The translations under genes were made by a program, and so were the position numbers. From assembly GCA_011391865.1 (NCBI GenBank), contig JAABPV010000002.1, forward strand, positions 1-64,000: a stretch of 64,000 nucleotides of DNA, written 5' to 3'. Origin of the DNA: Desulfobulbaceae bacterium. GTDB lineage: Bacteria; Desulfobacterota; Desulfobulbia; Desulfobulbales; Desulfobulbaceae. The first letter of the stretch is position 1. Each line of letters begins with the position of its first letter. The notes beneath the pieces were generated by a model. It ran no database searches. It saw nothing but the letters and a program-made list of their open reading frames with translations, and was not told the origin of the DNA. Below are positions 42,234-50,995 of the stretch, in pieces.

Positions 42234-43865
42234 TCAGCTTTGAGGCAGCCAGCGTTTCAAGGTCGCGGCAAGCTGCTCCTTGTCGATAGGCTTGGTGAGA
42301 TAATCGTCCATGCCAGCGGCGAAGCATTTCTCTTGGTCGCCGCTCATGGCGTTGGCGGTCATGGCGATGATCAGCCGGTGCCTGCCGCGCAGACGGCGGC
42401 GCAGGCGTTCCACCAAACCGGTTTCCAGCTGCTCTGAGGTGTCGATGTCTATGTCCTCATCCTGCTCGCAGAAGCGGATGATCCGAGTCAGACTGTAGCC
42501 GTCCAAGCGAGGCATCTGCACATCCGAAAGAATCAGGTCAAAGCGGTCGTCCTCCAGCAGGATGTGCAGTGCCTCCACGCCGTCCACGGCCTCTGTCACC
42601 TGATGCTGAAACTTTTCCAGCACCACCCGGAGCAGGAAGCGGTTGGCCGGATTGTCCTCCACCAAGAGAACGCGCACCGGCTGGAGCCGGACATCCTCCA
42701 GCACCGCAGCAGCGGCTTTCTTCTTCTGCATCGGCTCTTCAGCAGTGCGGCCAAAGACGACAATGAAAATGAAGGTCGATCCTTTGCCCTCCTCGCTTTC
42801 CACCCAAACGCGGCCGTCCATCAGCTCGCAGAGCTGGCGGCAGATAGCTAAACCAAGGCCAGTGCCACCGAATCTGCGCGAGACAGAGCTGTCCGCCTGC
42901 GAGAAGGCGCTGAAGACTGTGCCGATCTTGTCCGCACGAATGCCGATGCCACGGTCAATCACCGAGACCCGCACCGAGACGCTCTCCGGCCCGGATTTCT
43001 CCTGTCTGATCACAATGCGGACAGGGCCTTGCTCAGAAAACTTGATCGCATTGCTGAGGAGATTGAGGATGATCTGGCGGAAGCGGAGACTGTCGCCTTC
43101 AACCGCTCTGGGCAGCTCCGGCGAGATCTCCGTGATGATGTCCAGCCCCTTTTCCCTTGAAAGCACCGAGACCGTGCGGACAGCCGCCTCCACCGCATCG
43201 GCAAGCAGGAAAGGATGCTCGTCCAGCTCCATCTGCCCGGCCTCAATCTTGGAAAAATCAAGAATGTCGTTGATCAGCGAAAGCAGCGAGTCCGCCGAGA
43301 ACTTGACCGTCTCTAAATAGCTGCGCTGCTGCGGGTCTGCCGCCTTTTCCAAGGCCAGATCGGTCATGCCCATGATCGCGCTCATCGGCGTGCGGATCTC
43401 ATGGCTCATGTTAGCAAGGAAAACGGATTTGGACTGCGAGGCCGCCTCGGCTCGCAGTCGCGCCTCTTGGAGCTGTTGCCGCATTCGCAACAGCTCGATC
43501 TGGGTGCTGATGCGGGCGCGGACGATCTCCAGCTTAAAGGGTTTGGTAATGAAATCCACCGCGCCTGCGTCCAAGCCTTGCAGCTCATCGCTCTCCTTGT
43601 CCAGTGCGCTGAGAAAGATCACCGGAATATGCTTGCTCCGGCTGTCAGCCTTCAAGCGGCGGCAGACCTCGTAGCCGTCCATGCCCGGCATCATAATATC
43701 CAGCAGGATCAAGTCCGGCAGCGGCTCTTGCACGGCCAGCTCCAGCCCCTGCGCGCCGTGAGTGGCAACCTTGATTTTGTACTCCGGCGACATGGCTTCG
43801 CCCAGAAGCATCAGGTTGTCGATGATGTCGTCGATGATGAGGAGGGTGTGTTTGTTTTCGCTCAT
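42234..43865 (-). CDS. Hybrid sensor histidine kinase: REC-HisKA-HATPase-REC
   Basis: 543 aa, soluble, with no sensor or membrane segment. An N-terminal receiver ('LLIIDDIIDN', 'LILLDIMMPGMDG' with the phospho-Asp, 'DFITKPF') is followed by a HisKA H-box 'MSHEIRTPMSAIMGM', the ATPase N-box 'NLLSNAIKFS', the G-boxes 'DRGIGI' and 'GGTGLGLAIC', and a second receiver ('LLVEDNPANRFLL', 'LILSDVQMPRLDG', 'DYLTKPI'). Input must come from another kinase acting on the first receiver. No output domain is present and no partner lies nearby. Confidence 0.92.
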   Translation of the reverse strand: MSENKHTLLIIDDIIDNLMLLGEAMSPEYKIKVATHGAQGLELAVQEPLPDLILLDIMMPGMDGYEVCRRLKADSRSKHIPVIFLSALDKESDELQGLDAGAVDFITKPFKLEIVRARISTQIELLRMRQQLQEARLRAEAASQSKSVFLANMSHEIRTPMSAIMGMTDLALEKAADPQQRSYLETVKFSADSLLSLINDILDFSKIEAGQMELDEHPFLLADAVEAAVRTVSVLSREKGLDIITEISPELPRAVEGDSLRFRQIILNLLSNAIKFSEQGPVRIVIRQEKSGPESVSVRVSVIDRGIGIRADKIGTVFSAFSQADSSVSRRFGGTGLGLAICRQLCELMDGRVWVESEEGKGSTFIFIVVFGRTAEEPMQKKKAAAAVLEDVRLQPVRVLLVEDNPANRFLLRVVLEKFQHQVTEAVDGVEALHILLEDDRFDLILSDVQMPRLDGYSLTRIIRFCEQDEDIDIDTSEQLETGLVERLRRRLRGRHRLIIAMTANAMSGDQEKCFAAGMDDYLTKPIDKEQLAATLKRWLPQS

Positions 43866-43992
43866 ATTCCGCAGGGCGGCGACTGTCTGGGTTCAAGTTC
43901 GAGGCATGATGACAAATAAGTCAGCGCAGTCTCTGTCTATCGTATATCCTGCTCTTTGGCAATTTTTTTCTGCGCCCGGAGAAGAAACCGGC

Positions 43993-45222
43993 TTATTTTC
44001 CGCGATACTCCTCAGCCCGGCGGACAATGAACTCCTTCCACGACGGGTCATTAAAGGCGTGGGCGATGGTGAAAATATCCTTGTCGCCCCGGCCTGACAT
44101 GTTGATGATAATCGCCTGCTCGCGAGACATCTGCGGAGCCTCTTTGATCGCTTGGGCAAAGGCATGGGCTGACTCCAAGGCCGGAATGATGCCTTCTGTC
44201 TTCATGGTCAGCTGAAGGGCCGCAAGCACCTCATCATCCGTGGCCGCCTCGAAGCGCACCCGGCCCTTTTCACCGAGATCAGCGAGTATCGGTGAAATGC
44301 CGACATAATCCAAGCCAGCGGAAATCGAATGCGTGTCGAGCATCTGGCCGTCGCTGTCTTGCAGGAACTTAGTTTTATAACCCTGCGCCACGCCTGCGGC
44401 GGCCCGGTCGCTCAACATGCGGGAAGCGTGCTTGCCCGTGTCTAATCCTTTGCCGCCTGCTTCAACGCCGATCAGCTCCACCTCTGGCTGATCAAGAAAA
44501 CCTTGAAAGATGCCCATCGCATTCGAGCCGCCGCCGACGCAGGCATAAACCCTGTCCGGCATTGCGCCGCGCTGTTCGAGGATCTGCCGCCGCGCCTCTT
44601 GGCCGATGATGGACTGAAACCACGCCACCATCTCCGGGAAGGGATGCGGCCCGCAGGCCGTGCCGAGCACGTAATGCGTCGTGTCCATGCTTGCCACCCA
44701 GTCGCGGAATGCCTCGTTGATCGCGTCTTTCAAGGTGCGCGAGCCGTCTTTCACCGGCACCACGGTCGCGCCGAGCTTCTCCATCCAGAAGACATTGGGC
44801 CGCTGCCGGGCAACGTCCTCTTCGCCCATGTAAATCGTGCAGGCAAAGCCGAAGCGGGCGGCCATCGTCGCCGTGGCCACGCCATGCTGGCCCGCGCCTG
44901 TCTCGGCGATGACCCGTTTTTTGCCCATCCGCCGCACCAGCAGCCCTTGGCCCATGACGTTGTTGGCTTTGTGCGCGCCAGTGTGGTTGAGGTCTTCCCG
45001 CTTGATGTAAATCCGCGCCCCGCCGAGCTGATTGGAGAGGTTTTCCGCAAAGGTCAGCGGCGTGGGCCTGCCGGAATAATTGGCCATCAGGTCAACATAC
45101 TCCTGCCAAAAGCTGGCATCAGCCCGCGCCGCCTCATAGGCCGCGTTCAGCTCGGCAAAAGTTTGATGCAGCACTTCCGGGATGAACGCCCCGCCCCATT
45201 GTCCGAAGTATCCTTTTTTCAT
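43993..45222 (-). CDS. trpB: Tryptophan synthase beta chain
   Basis: 409 aa. The PLP lysine is in 'REDLNHTGAHKANN' (near residue 90), the phosphate-binding loop is 'CVGGGSNAMG' near 230, and 'ETGAGQHGVATA' near 113. Standard TrpB1 length and motifs. It condenses indole with serine. trpA and the other trp genes are not adjacent, so the gene stands alone; an unlinked trpA is expected elsewhere in the genome. Ends in the usual 'NMSGRGDKDIFTIAHA' segment. Confidence 0.94.
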   Translation of the reverse strand: MKKGYFGQWGGAFIPEVLHQTFAELNAAYEAARADASFWQEYVDLMANYSGRPTPLTFAENLSNQLGGARIYIKREDLNHTGAHKANNVMGQGLLVRRMGKKRVIAETGAGQHGVATATMAARFGFACTIYMGEEDVARQRPNVFWMEKLGATVVPVKDGSRTLKDAINEAFRDWVASMDTTHYVLGTACGPHPFPEMVAWFQSIIGQEARRQILEQRGAMPDRVYACVGGGSNAMGIFQGFLDQPEVELIGVEAGGKGLDTGKHASRMLSDRAAAGVAQGYKTKFLQDSDGQMLDTHSISAGLDYVGISPILADLGEKGRVRFEAATDDEVLAALQLTMKTEGIIPALESAHAFAQAIKEAPQMSREQAIIINMSGRGDKDIFTIAHAFNDPSWKEFIVRRAEEYRGK

Positions 45223-45291
45223 GGTGTGTTATTTTTTTGCAGCAAGGGCAGATTGCCCCATCTTGTTCAGTTGATTGAGACCGCTTGACAG

Positions 45292-45477
45292 TTACTCACT
45301 CCAGACCTCTTTGTGCGACAGAAATTTAAGCTGCCCGGCAGCGTTCCGTTCTTGCAGCTCAAGCATATCCTTGTACATATCCTCGCGCAATTCATACTCG
45401 CCTTGGTCGCCGCGTTCAATTGGATCATCCCGCAGGCATCCGTATGTTTCTCTTTCCAGCAAGTGCCTTGTGATCAT
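45292..45477 (-). CDS. Small acidic hypothetical protein (tentative)
   Basis: 61 aa, 'LLERETYGCLRDDPIERGD' then 'YKDMLELQERNAAGQ'. Composition and helix-like periodicity suggest a real protein, but there is no strong ribosome-binding site and I do not recognise a family. It lies upstream of trpB on the same strand. Confidence 0.4.
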   Translation of the reverse strand: MITRHLLERETYGCLRDDPIERGDQGEYELREDMYKDMLELQERNAAGQLKFLSHKEVWSE

Positions 45478-45550
45478 ATCGCACCATTTTTTGTTACGAT
45501 TTTAGGCGTATCCGTCACTGTGACCGTCGCATCCGCCGATTAAACCGCCC

Positions 45551-45802
45551 TGATTCACGCTTGAAACGAGGCGATTCACGCTTCAATCATCGTGCTTCAC
45601 CCTTCAACCAAGGCGTTTCACGCGTAATTCGGCTCATTTTAAGCGTGAAGCATGACGGTTTACGTGTGAACCAGAGCAGTTCACGCGTGAATCATGTTGC
45701 TTCACGCTTAAAACGGGATGCTTCACGCGTGAATCGTCTCGCTTGAAGCGTGATATGCGACGATTCAAGCGTGAAACGTGGCAAACGAAGTGAGACGTTC
45801 TC
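45551..45802. repeat. Palindromic array F: 12 units of exactly 21 bp, same family as array A
   Basis: Units start at 45551, 45572, 45593, 45614, 45635, 45656, 45677, 45698, 45719, 45740, 45761 and 45782, with no indels. The core is GNTTCACGCGTGAATC; TTCACGCGTGAA (12-bp perfect palindrome) appears in the units at 45677 and 45719. It shares arm sequence and the exact 21-bp step with array A, 43 kb away; the centre is mostly CGCG/CGCT here, against CACT there. Located between the small hypothetical gene and the gene at 45814. Confidence 0.92.
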
Positions 45803-45813
45803 CCGCTTCATCT

Positions 45814-46359
45814 TTATAGTTTCCGGCTCACCTGAACCGTGACTGTCCTGCTGTCCCAATCCACATTCAGGACGTGGACAAGGAAAACTCCTGTTGATGA
45901 AGCAAACTCCTGGCTGCCGATGCCAACGCTTGGAAGAACGATTGAGTCCTTGCCAGCAGGCGAGATGGTAATTTTGGCTGTTATCTCTCCAGTATCATCA
46001 TGGAACGAAACAGACAATCTTGCCTTCGCCTCTTTGACGAACTCGCTTTTGTTCTCGCCGATGATGTATTCCTGCGGATCAGCAGGTTCCTGCACCGCTT
46101 GATGAATCACCGGCGGCTTTGGTTTTGGCACTGCTGCTGGTTTCACAGGTGGCGTTTCAATCTTCGGCGGAATTGTTTTCGATTCCGGCTGCGGTGTCGG
46201 TGCTGGAAGCACTGGCGCAGGCGTATTGCCGTCTTTCAGGCCGAAAAAGTTCCGCAGCTCAGGCGTAGTGATTGTAACCACCACGGCTATCACCGCAATA
46301 ATGAAACTCAGCAGAGCAATAATGAAATTTTTGTCCCAACTTCTGCCGTTGTTGCCCAT
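45814..46359 (-). CDS. Membrane-anchored protein with proline-rich linker
   Basis: 181 aa. A single N-terminal helix (about residues 13-30, FIIALLSFIIAVIAVVVTI) is followed by a Pro/Lys-rich linker (about 46-92) that could span the periplasm. A C-terminal beta-rich domain ('SVSFHDDTGEITAKITI', 'VFLVHVLNVDWDSRTVTVQV') follows. Family not recognised. It lies 12 bp downstream of the FlgO-like gene, so the two are probably co-transcribed and may both act at the envelope. Confidence 0.7.
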   Translation of the reverse strand: MGNNGRSWDKNFIIALLSFIIAVIAVVVTITTPELRNFFGLKDGNTPAPVLPAPTPQPESKTIPPKIETPPVKPAAVPKPKPPVIHQAVQEPADPQEYIIGENKSEFVKEAKARLSVSFHDDTGEITAKITISPAGKDSIVLPSVGIGSQEFASSTGVFLVHVLNVDWDSRTVTVQVSRKL

Positions 46360-46371
46360 TCTGCCAGCTTT

Positions 46372-47328
46372 TTATTTGGAAATAGGGACATTGCGAAACT
46401 GCACCGCAAAACGTTCATCTTCAGCACGACATGTTATTTCAAATAATGCCACCATGTTGGCGGATTGATTGATTCCTTTAAATTCAAAAGAAGCGATTGT
46501 TGGGACACCAGCAACTAAACGTCTTGATAAACTCTGTTCATCCCACTGTTCGCCAAGGACAATCTTGCTTGCTGTATATTCATTTCCTATATCATCGTAC
46601 AGCACAGTCCGTCCAGCATAATTATTTGCCCATATTCCAATTTCTTTATCCTTATTATTGCTTGTTGCAGATACGCTGCATGTGAGAAATTCCCCCGACT
46701 TCTTGCACTCTTTCACGTTAAAGGTAAAACCCTTAACTTCTTGAGTAGCATATCCTCTATCAGTTTTCTTCGTAGCAGTTGCAGAGCGTTCAGTCGCAGG
46801 CTTCTCTTGCGCTACCTCTTTTCCCAGCAGCTCATCAATCGCCTGCGTCTTCGCGAAATTACTTTTTGCCGAATCAATGATATCAGCCGTCTCTGAATCC
46901 AATACCTTGACCGTCAGCCGCACGTTGTCGCCAAACGGTGTCAGCGTTCCTATCACCAGCGCATCAACTCCGGCAATCTTTCCCAGCTTGCTTGCTGTTG
47001 CCAGATCAATCAGGCCTGTTGCTGCGAGCTTGTTTTCCTTGATAATGCTCTTCAGACGGGTTCTGTCAATCACCCGAAATCCTTTGCCCGCACTCGCCAG
47101 CGCAACGGAAAACTCTTCAGCAATAAACTGATCAAGCTGCGTCACATTGCCTTCCAAATCGGTGAAATCCACCACCGCAACCGTCTTCTTGCCTTTCCCA
47201 GTAATCTTCTCCGCCATTTGCGCGGAGAGCTGCTCAATCTCCTTCTCATAGCCAAACGCCGAAGACACCAGCAGCGAAAGAAACATCGCCGCGCCGCAAA
47301 CTGAAAGAGAACGAATTTTCTTGCTCAT
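46372..47328 (-). CDS. Secreted FlgO/CsgG-like domain protein
   Basis: 318 aa with a signal peptide (MSKKIRSLSVCGAAMFLSLL, cleavage near AFG). Residues 40-165 match the FlgO/CsgG-type fold: 'KTVAVVDFTDLEGNVTQLDQ', 'FRVIDRTRLKSIIKEN', 'ATASKLGKIAGVDALVIGTL'. The C-terminal part is a beta-domain with two cysteines. Such proteins assemble at the outer membrane or periplasm, but the role of this one is unknown. The coding region is AT-richer than its neighbours. Confidence 0.78.
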   Translation of the reverse strand: MSKKIRSLSVCGAAMFLSLLVSSAFGYEKEIEQLSAQMAEKITGKGKKTVAVVDFTDLEGNVTQLDQFIAEEFSVALASAGKGFRVIDRTRLKSIIKENKLAATGLIDLATASKLGKIAGVDALVIGTLTPFGDNVRLTVKVLDSETADIIDSAKSNFAKTQAIDELLGKEVAQEKPATERSATATKKTDRGYATQEVKGFTFNVKECKKSGEFLTCSVSATSNNKDKEIGIWANNYAGRTVLYDDIGNEYTASKIVLGEQWDEQSLSRRLVAGVPTIASFEFKGINQSANMVALFEITCRAEDERFAVQFRNVPISK

Positions 47329-47377
47329 GGAAGTATCCTCCTTGAAATTGTAAATAGTTTTATTGTATCACCGAAAC

Positions 47378-48967
47378 TTAAATCTGCCTTCTGCATGCCA
47401 CGGCAAAATCCTCTGGGAAATGACTGCTGATATACCGGTGCTGCGCTTCGCTGAACGCGCCCATTGACCACGGCAGCTTAGGCAGGAAGGCATAAAGCAG
47501 CCGCTGGTCGTTGCGAATACCAACTCGCTTGGAATATTCCAGTGACGTGACCATTCTTGCCCCTAACTGGGCCAAAATATGCTGGGCCAGCAATATTCCC
47601 CGGTCGATTGACTTGCGCACCGCCGCGTCTGCCTCCAGCACATTACCAACCGGCTGGCCGTTTGCATCAGCAATAACCATGAGCTGCAATTCCCATTGCG
47701 AGGTCTGCGCTTTAGGGACAAAGAGCAGCACATTCTCATCCTCATGGACAATCAGACTGCGCTCTTGCTGCTGGCCGTTGTCCGTGCGCACGTTCTCGCG
47801 GATGCAGCGCAGATAATCGCGGAAGAAATCGCCGCCATACTGCGCGACCACCTCCGCCACTTGATCGCCGCAACTGTAGCTCGGCATTGCGCCGCCGTCT
47901 GTCAGCTCGACTGTCTCTGGTGTTGTAGCGTACTGCTGATGAATCATCTGATGCGAAGCGTGCAGACGATACCCGGAGCCGGAGAAATCATAACCGAAAT
48001 TCCAGCCCCAAAGCGTGGCTGGATGCTGACCGCTTGCTTCGATTGTTGCCAGCACCTGTTGCCGCAACGATTCCAATTCATCTTCCGTCAGGCTGCGCTT
48101 GGACAGATCAAGAGGAAGGCCGAACCGCTCGGCCAGAGTAACGACCATTCGTTGATAATAAAGATGGCGCAGGCCGCGCATGTCCGCCAGCGTTAAATCA
48201 GACGTGCGGTAGCGGACAGCATCATGAGCCATGTTGGCGGCATAATGCCCCCACGGAATATAGGAATTACGGCGCAGATATTCAAAAACATGGCTGCCGT
48301 TCTCCGCAAACCGCCCGACAATCTCGCTGTTGCCCTGCACACCGGGCCGCAGCACCATGATCTCTTTATATTGATCAGGCAGATACGGATTGTTGGCGAT
48401 GGTCTCGAACAGCTCGAAATCATCAATATCCGCTTTGCCAGGCCGCAAATATTTCAGGCCGATTGGCTGACCTTCTGCGTCAAAGTCCATCCGACAGCAG
48501 TCCTGTGCCAGCAGGATCAGCTCTTCTGAGTCCGTGGAGTTGGCAGCCAAGGCATACTTCAGCGGCACGGGCAGACGATGAAGCACACGCCGCTGCTCTT
48601 GATCCGTTAAACCGAGCGACTGGGAAAGCGAGCAAGCTGAAGACGGCTCCAAGCAGATCATGCTCGGATTCTCAGCCCGCGCCGCCGCCCAGACCGAATC
48701 AATATACGTCGCGCCGTGACAAGGAAAGGCGTTGGGAATTTCGTAAATCCAGCGGCCTTCCGGTTCGTGAACATCGCCGGACGGGAAGTTGGCCTGATTG
48801 TCCACCGCTGATCCGTCGGGCAATGAGCCGAGGCGGAGAAGGAAATCTTGATCACGCAGATTGCGGACAGCATAGCTGGGCCGGTGCAGGCCGACCCGGA
48901 ATGTGCCTGTGGGGCTGACGCAGGTTCTCAGCATGGCGGTCACTTGGCGGCTGCCGGAAAGAAACAT
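47378..48967 (-). CDS. Uncharacterised protein, possible HIT/GalT-like fold
   Basis: About 529 aa. The C-terminal third, 'SLIVHEDENVLLFVPKAQTS', 'LQLMVIADANGQPVGNVLEA', 'LGARMVTSLEYSKRVG', resembles galactose-1-phosphate uridylyltransferase/HIT-like folds, but I do not see an HxHxH catalytic motif. The remainder has no family I can name. The start is uncertain: ATG 48967 was chosen; GTG 49021 and ATG 48934 are alternatives, none with a good ribosome-binding site. Transcribed divergently from the cNMP-binding gene. Confidence 0.6.
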   Translation of the reverse strand: MFLSGSRQVTAMLRTCVSPTGTFRVGLHRPSYAVRNLRDQDFLLRLGSLPDGSAVDNQANFPSGDVHEPEGRWIYEIPNAFPCHGATYIDSVWAAARAENPSMICLEPSSACSLSQSLGLTDQEQRRVLHRLPVPLKYALAANSTDSEELILLAQDCCRMDFDAEGQPIGLKYLRPGKADIDDFELFETIANNPYLPDQYKEIMVLRPGVQGNSEIVGRFAENGSHVFEYLRRNSYIPWGHYAANMAHDAVRYRTSDLTLADMRGLRHLYYQRMVVTLAERFGLPLDLSKRSLTEDELESLRQQVLATIEASGQHPATLWGWNFGYDFSGSGYRLHASHQMIHQQYATTPETVELTDGGAMPSYSCGDQVAEVVAQYGGDFFRDYLRCIRENVRTDNGQQQERSLIVHEDENVLLFVPKAQTSQWELQLMVIADANGQPVGNVLEADAAVRKSIDRGILLAQHILAQLGARMVTSLEYSKRVGIRNDQRLLYAFLPKLPWSMGAFSEAQHRYISSHFPEDFAVACRRQI

Positions 48968-49076
48968 CTTTTTAGACAAAAACGTTGCGCTACCGAAAAG
49001 TTTCCTGTCATAATAGACCACACGGCATGATTTTTCACCTCATTTTCGGAGAGACCGGCAGGACAGGACAGCAACG

Positions 49077-50228
49077 ATGGGAGTTCCACGAGTCATCTTT
49101 CGGGTGTGCGAAAACCTGAACTGCCCCAAATTTCAGTACGGCGACTCATTCACTGTTTCCGGCGTGGCGGTGATGATGCGCACCAACGGCGACAGTTCCT
49201 TTGTCAGCAGTGCCGCTGTTCATGCCAACCAACCCCGCGAGAACTGCGAAATTCTTTACGGCGATTTTGTCAAAATCATCATAAAATATGAGCGGGCTGA
49301 CCAGATTCCTGACTGTCTGATCTCCTGCACTGGCTGCACCGGTTCGCTCCGCTTGGAGCACATCCGCAACAGAAAGAACGCGCCGGAGCAGGAGGCTCTG
49401 CTGCAAAGCAACAAAGAGCTGGCGGCCTTGCTGGAGGAACTGAGCCGCTTCCCTTTTTTTCAGATAATCAGCCCTGAGAGCTTGGCCGAGCTGCTGCGCA
49501 ACGCCGAGCTGGAGGTCTTCAAGAAGGACGACATCATCATCCGCCAAGGCGAGCCGGGCACCAAACTCTACATCGTCGCTGAGGGCAAAGTAAGCATCCT
49601 TAACGACACCGGCATTTCCATCTCCACCTTAGAGCAGGGTGAAATTTTTGGCGAAATGAGCCTGATCTGCGACGAAAACATCGGAGCTACCGTGCAAGCG
49701 GCGGCAGACTGCAAAATCCTCAGCGTCCATCACCGCCATTTCCAGCTGGTGCTGGACCGCTACCCGGCCATGCAGCGCTATTTCACCAAGCTGATGGCCC
49801 AGCGCCTGAGCCGCTCCAATAAAATCCGCTTTGACGACTACGCCTCCGGCATGATCGGCAGGCTGGAGGAGATTCCGCCGGAAGCCTTGTTCCAGACCCT
49901 GCACACCAATGCCAAGACCGGCATCCTCACCGTCACCGAGGTATCCAAGGGCACGGCCCGCTTCTCCATCCGCCAAGGCGCGCTGATCAAGGCCTCCTAC
50001 GCAGGCCAGAAGGGCAAGGAAGCCTTCTTTCTCATCCTCCGCGAGAAAAAAGGCCGCTTCAAGTTCAATCCCGGCCTGCCGAAAGAAGATTTTGACGTGC
50101 CGGAAATCGGCTATTTCATGAAGCTGCTGATGGAGGGGCTGCAACAATTAGACGAGGACCGCTCCGCACGGAAACGGCCGCCGGGCAGCGGGGAAGGAGA
50201 CGGGAACCCGCCTCTGGTTTCCCCTTAG
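49077..50228 (+). CDS. cNMP-binding domain plus DUF4388 (PATAN) regulator
   Basis: 383 aa, soluble. An N-terminal segment with 'VCENLNCPKFQYGD' and 'CTGCTGSLRLEH' could bind a metal. Residues 120-245 form a cyclic-nucleotide-binding barrel ('IIRQGEPGTKLYIVAEGKVS', 'GEIFGEMSLI'). Residues 265-365 form a DUF4388 domain ('EALFQTLHTNAKTGILTVTE'). There is no DNA-binding domain, so it probably works by protein-protein contact in a signalling pathway, as DUF4388 proteins do in gliding or type IV pilus systems. It ends 4 bp inside the convergent cobO gene. Confidence 0.82.
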   Translation: MGVPRVIFRVCENLNCPKFQYGDSFTVSGVAVMMRTNGDSSFVSSAAVHANQPRENCEILYGDFVKIIIKYERADQIPDCLISCTGCTGSLRLEHIRNRKNAPEQEALLQSNKELAALLEELSRFPFFQIISPESLAELLRNAELEVFKKDDIIIRQGEPGTKLYIVAEGKVSILNDTGISISTLEQGEIFGEMSLICDENIGATVQAAADCKILSVHHRHFQLVLDRYPAMQRYFTKLMAQRLSRSNKIRFDDYASGMIGRLEEIPPEALFQTLHTNAKTGILTVTEVSKGTARFSIRQGALIKASYAGQKGKEAFFLILREKKGRFKFNPGLPKEDFDVPEIGYFMKLLMEGLQQLDEDRSARKRPPGSGEGDGNPPLVSP

Positions 50229-50806
50229 AACTCAATGCCCTGCTGCGCTCGGACACCCTGTTTGTACGGATGCTTGACCTCCCGCAGCTCGGTGACTAAA
50301 TCAGCGGCCCGCAGCAGGCCGTCTCCGGCCCCCCGGCCAGTGATCACCACATGCACCTGCGGCCCGCGCCGGGCCAGCGCGTCCAGCACCTCGTCTTCGG
50401 TCAGCATCTGATATTTGATCAGGTAGGTCAGCTCGTCCAGCACCACCAGCCGGTGTCGGCCATCGGCCATGATCTGCCGGGCAAAGTCCCAGCCCTCGCG
50501 GGCTGCGGCGGCATCTTTGGCCAGATCGTCGGATTTCCACGTGAAGCCCCGGCCCATGACATGAAAGTCGAGCAGGTCGCTGAAGCGGGCGGCAGCGGTC
50601 AGCTCGCCGTATTTCCAGCTGCCTTTGATGAACTGAATGAAGCAGACCCGCCAGCTGTGGCCGAGGGCGCGCAGGGTCAGGCCGAGGGCGGCGGTGGTCT
50701 TGCCCTTGCCGTTGCCGGTGTAAACGATCAGCAGCCCGGCCTCTGAGGGCTGGCGCGGCGGCGTTTCTCCGCCCGAAAGCCGTATCTTCGGAAAAAGATT
50801 CTGCAT
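50225..50806 (-). CDS. cobO: Cob(I)alamin adenosyltransferase (CobO/BtuR type)
   Basis: 193 aa from MQNLFPKIRLSGG. P-loop GNGKGKTTAALG near residue 31, 'FIQFIKGSWKYGE' near 57 and 'VVLDELTYLIKY' near 118 define the CobA/CobO/BtuR family. It adenosylates the cobalt of corrinoids to make adenosylcobalamin. The longer frame from 50863 has no signal for its start. Tail-to-tail 4-bp overlap with the cNMP/DUF4388 gene. Confidence 0.9.
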   Translation of the reverse strand: MQNLFPKIRLSGGETPPRQPSEAGLLIVYTGNGKGKTTAALGLTLRALGHSWRVCFIQFIKGSWKYGELTAAARFSDLLDFHVMGRGFTWKSDDLAKDAAAAREGWDFARQIMADGRHRLVVLDELTYLIKYQMLTEDEVLDALARRGPQVHVVITGRGAGDGLLRAADLVTELREVKHPYKQGVRAQQGIEF

Positions 50807-50995
50807 GACGTTTTTTGGCAGGAAAGCAGCGGGATATGCGGCGGGGAAAGGCGGCCTGCTCATTGACCGCCACCGGAATGCGTGGTATTCTTTTTTGAAA
50901 CGGCGGCGGGCGGCTGCTAGGCCCTCCGCCTCTCAGGCTGATGCTGACGGCAGCGGCGCATACAGTAAATCTTTTCCTCTTCCGATGCAATATCT

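Noticed and set aside
45561-45746. 61-codon open frame through array F, and a similar one through array B (23805-23987)
   Set aside because: With a 21-bp step one frame repeats every seven codons and stays open by construction; array A, of the same family, has in-frame stops. The frame in array B is short and its step is not a multiple of three.
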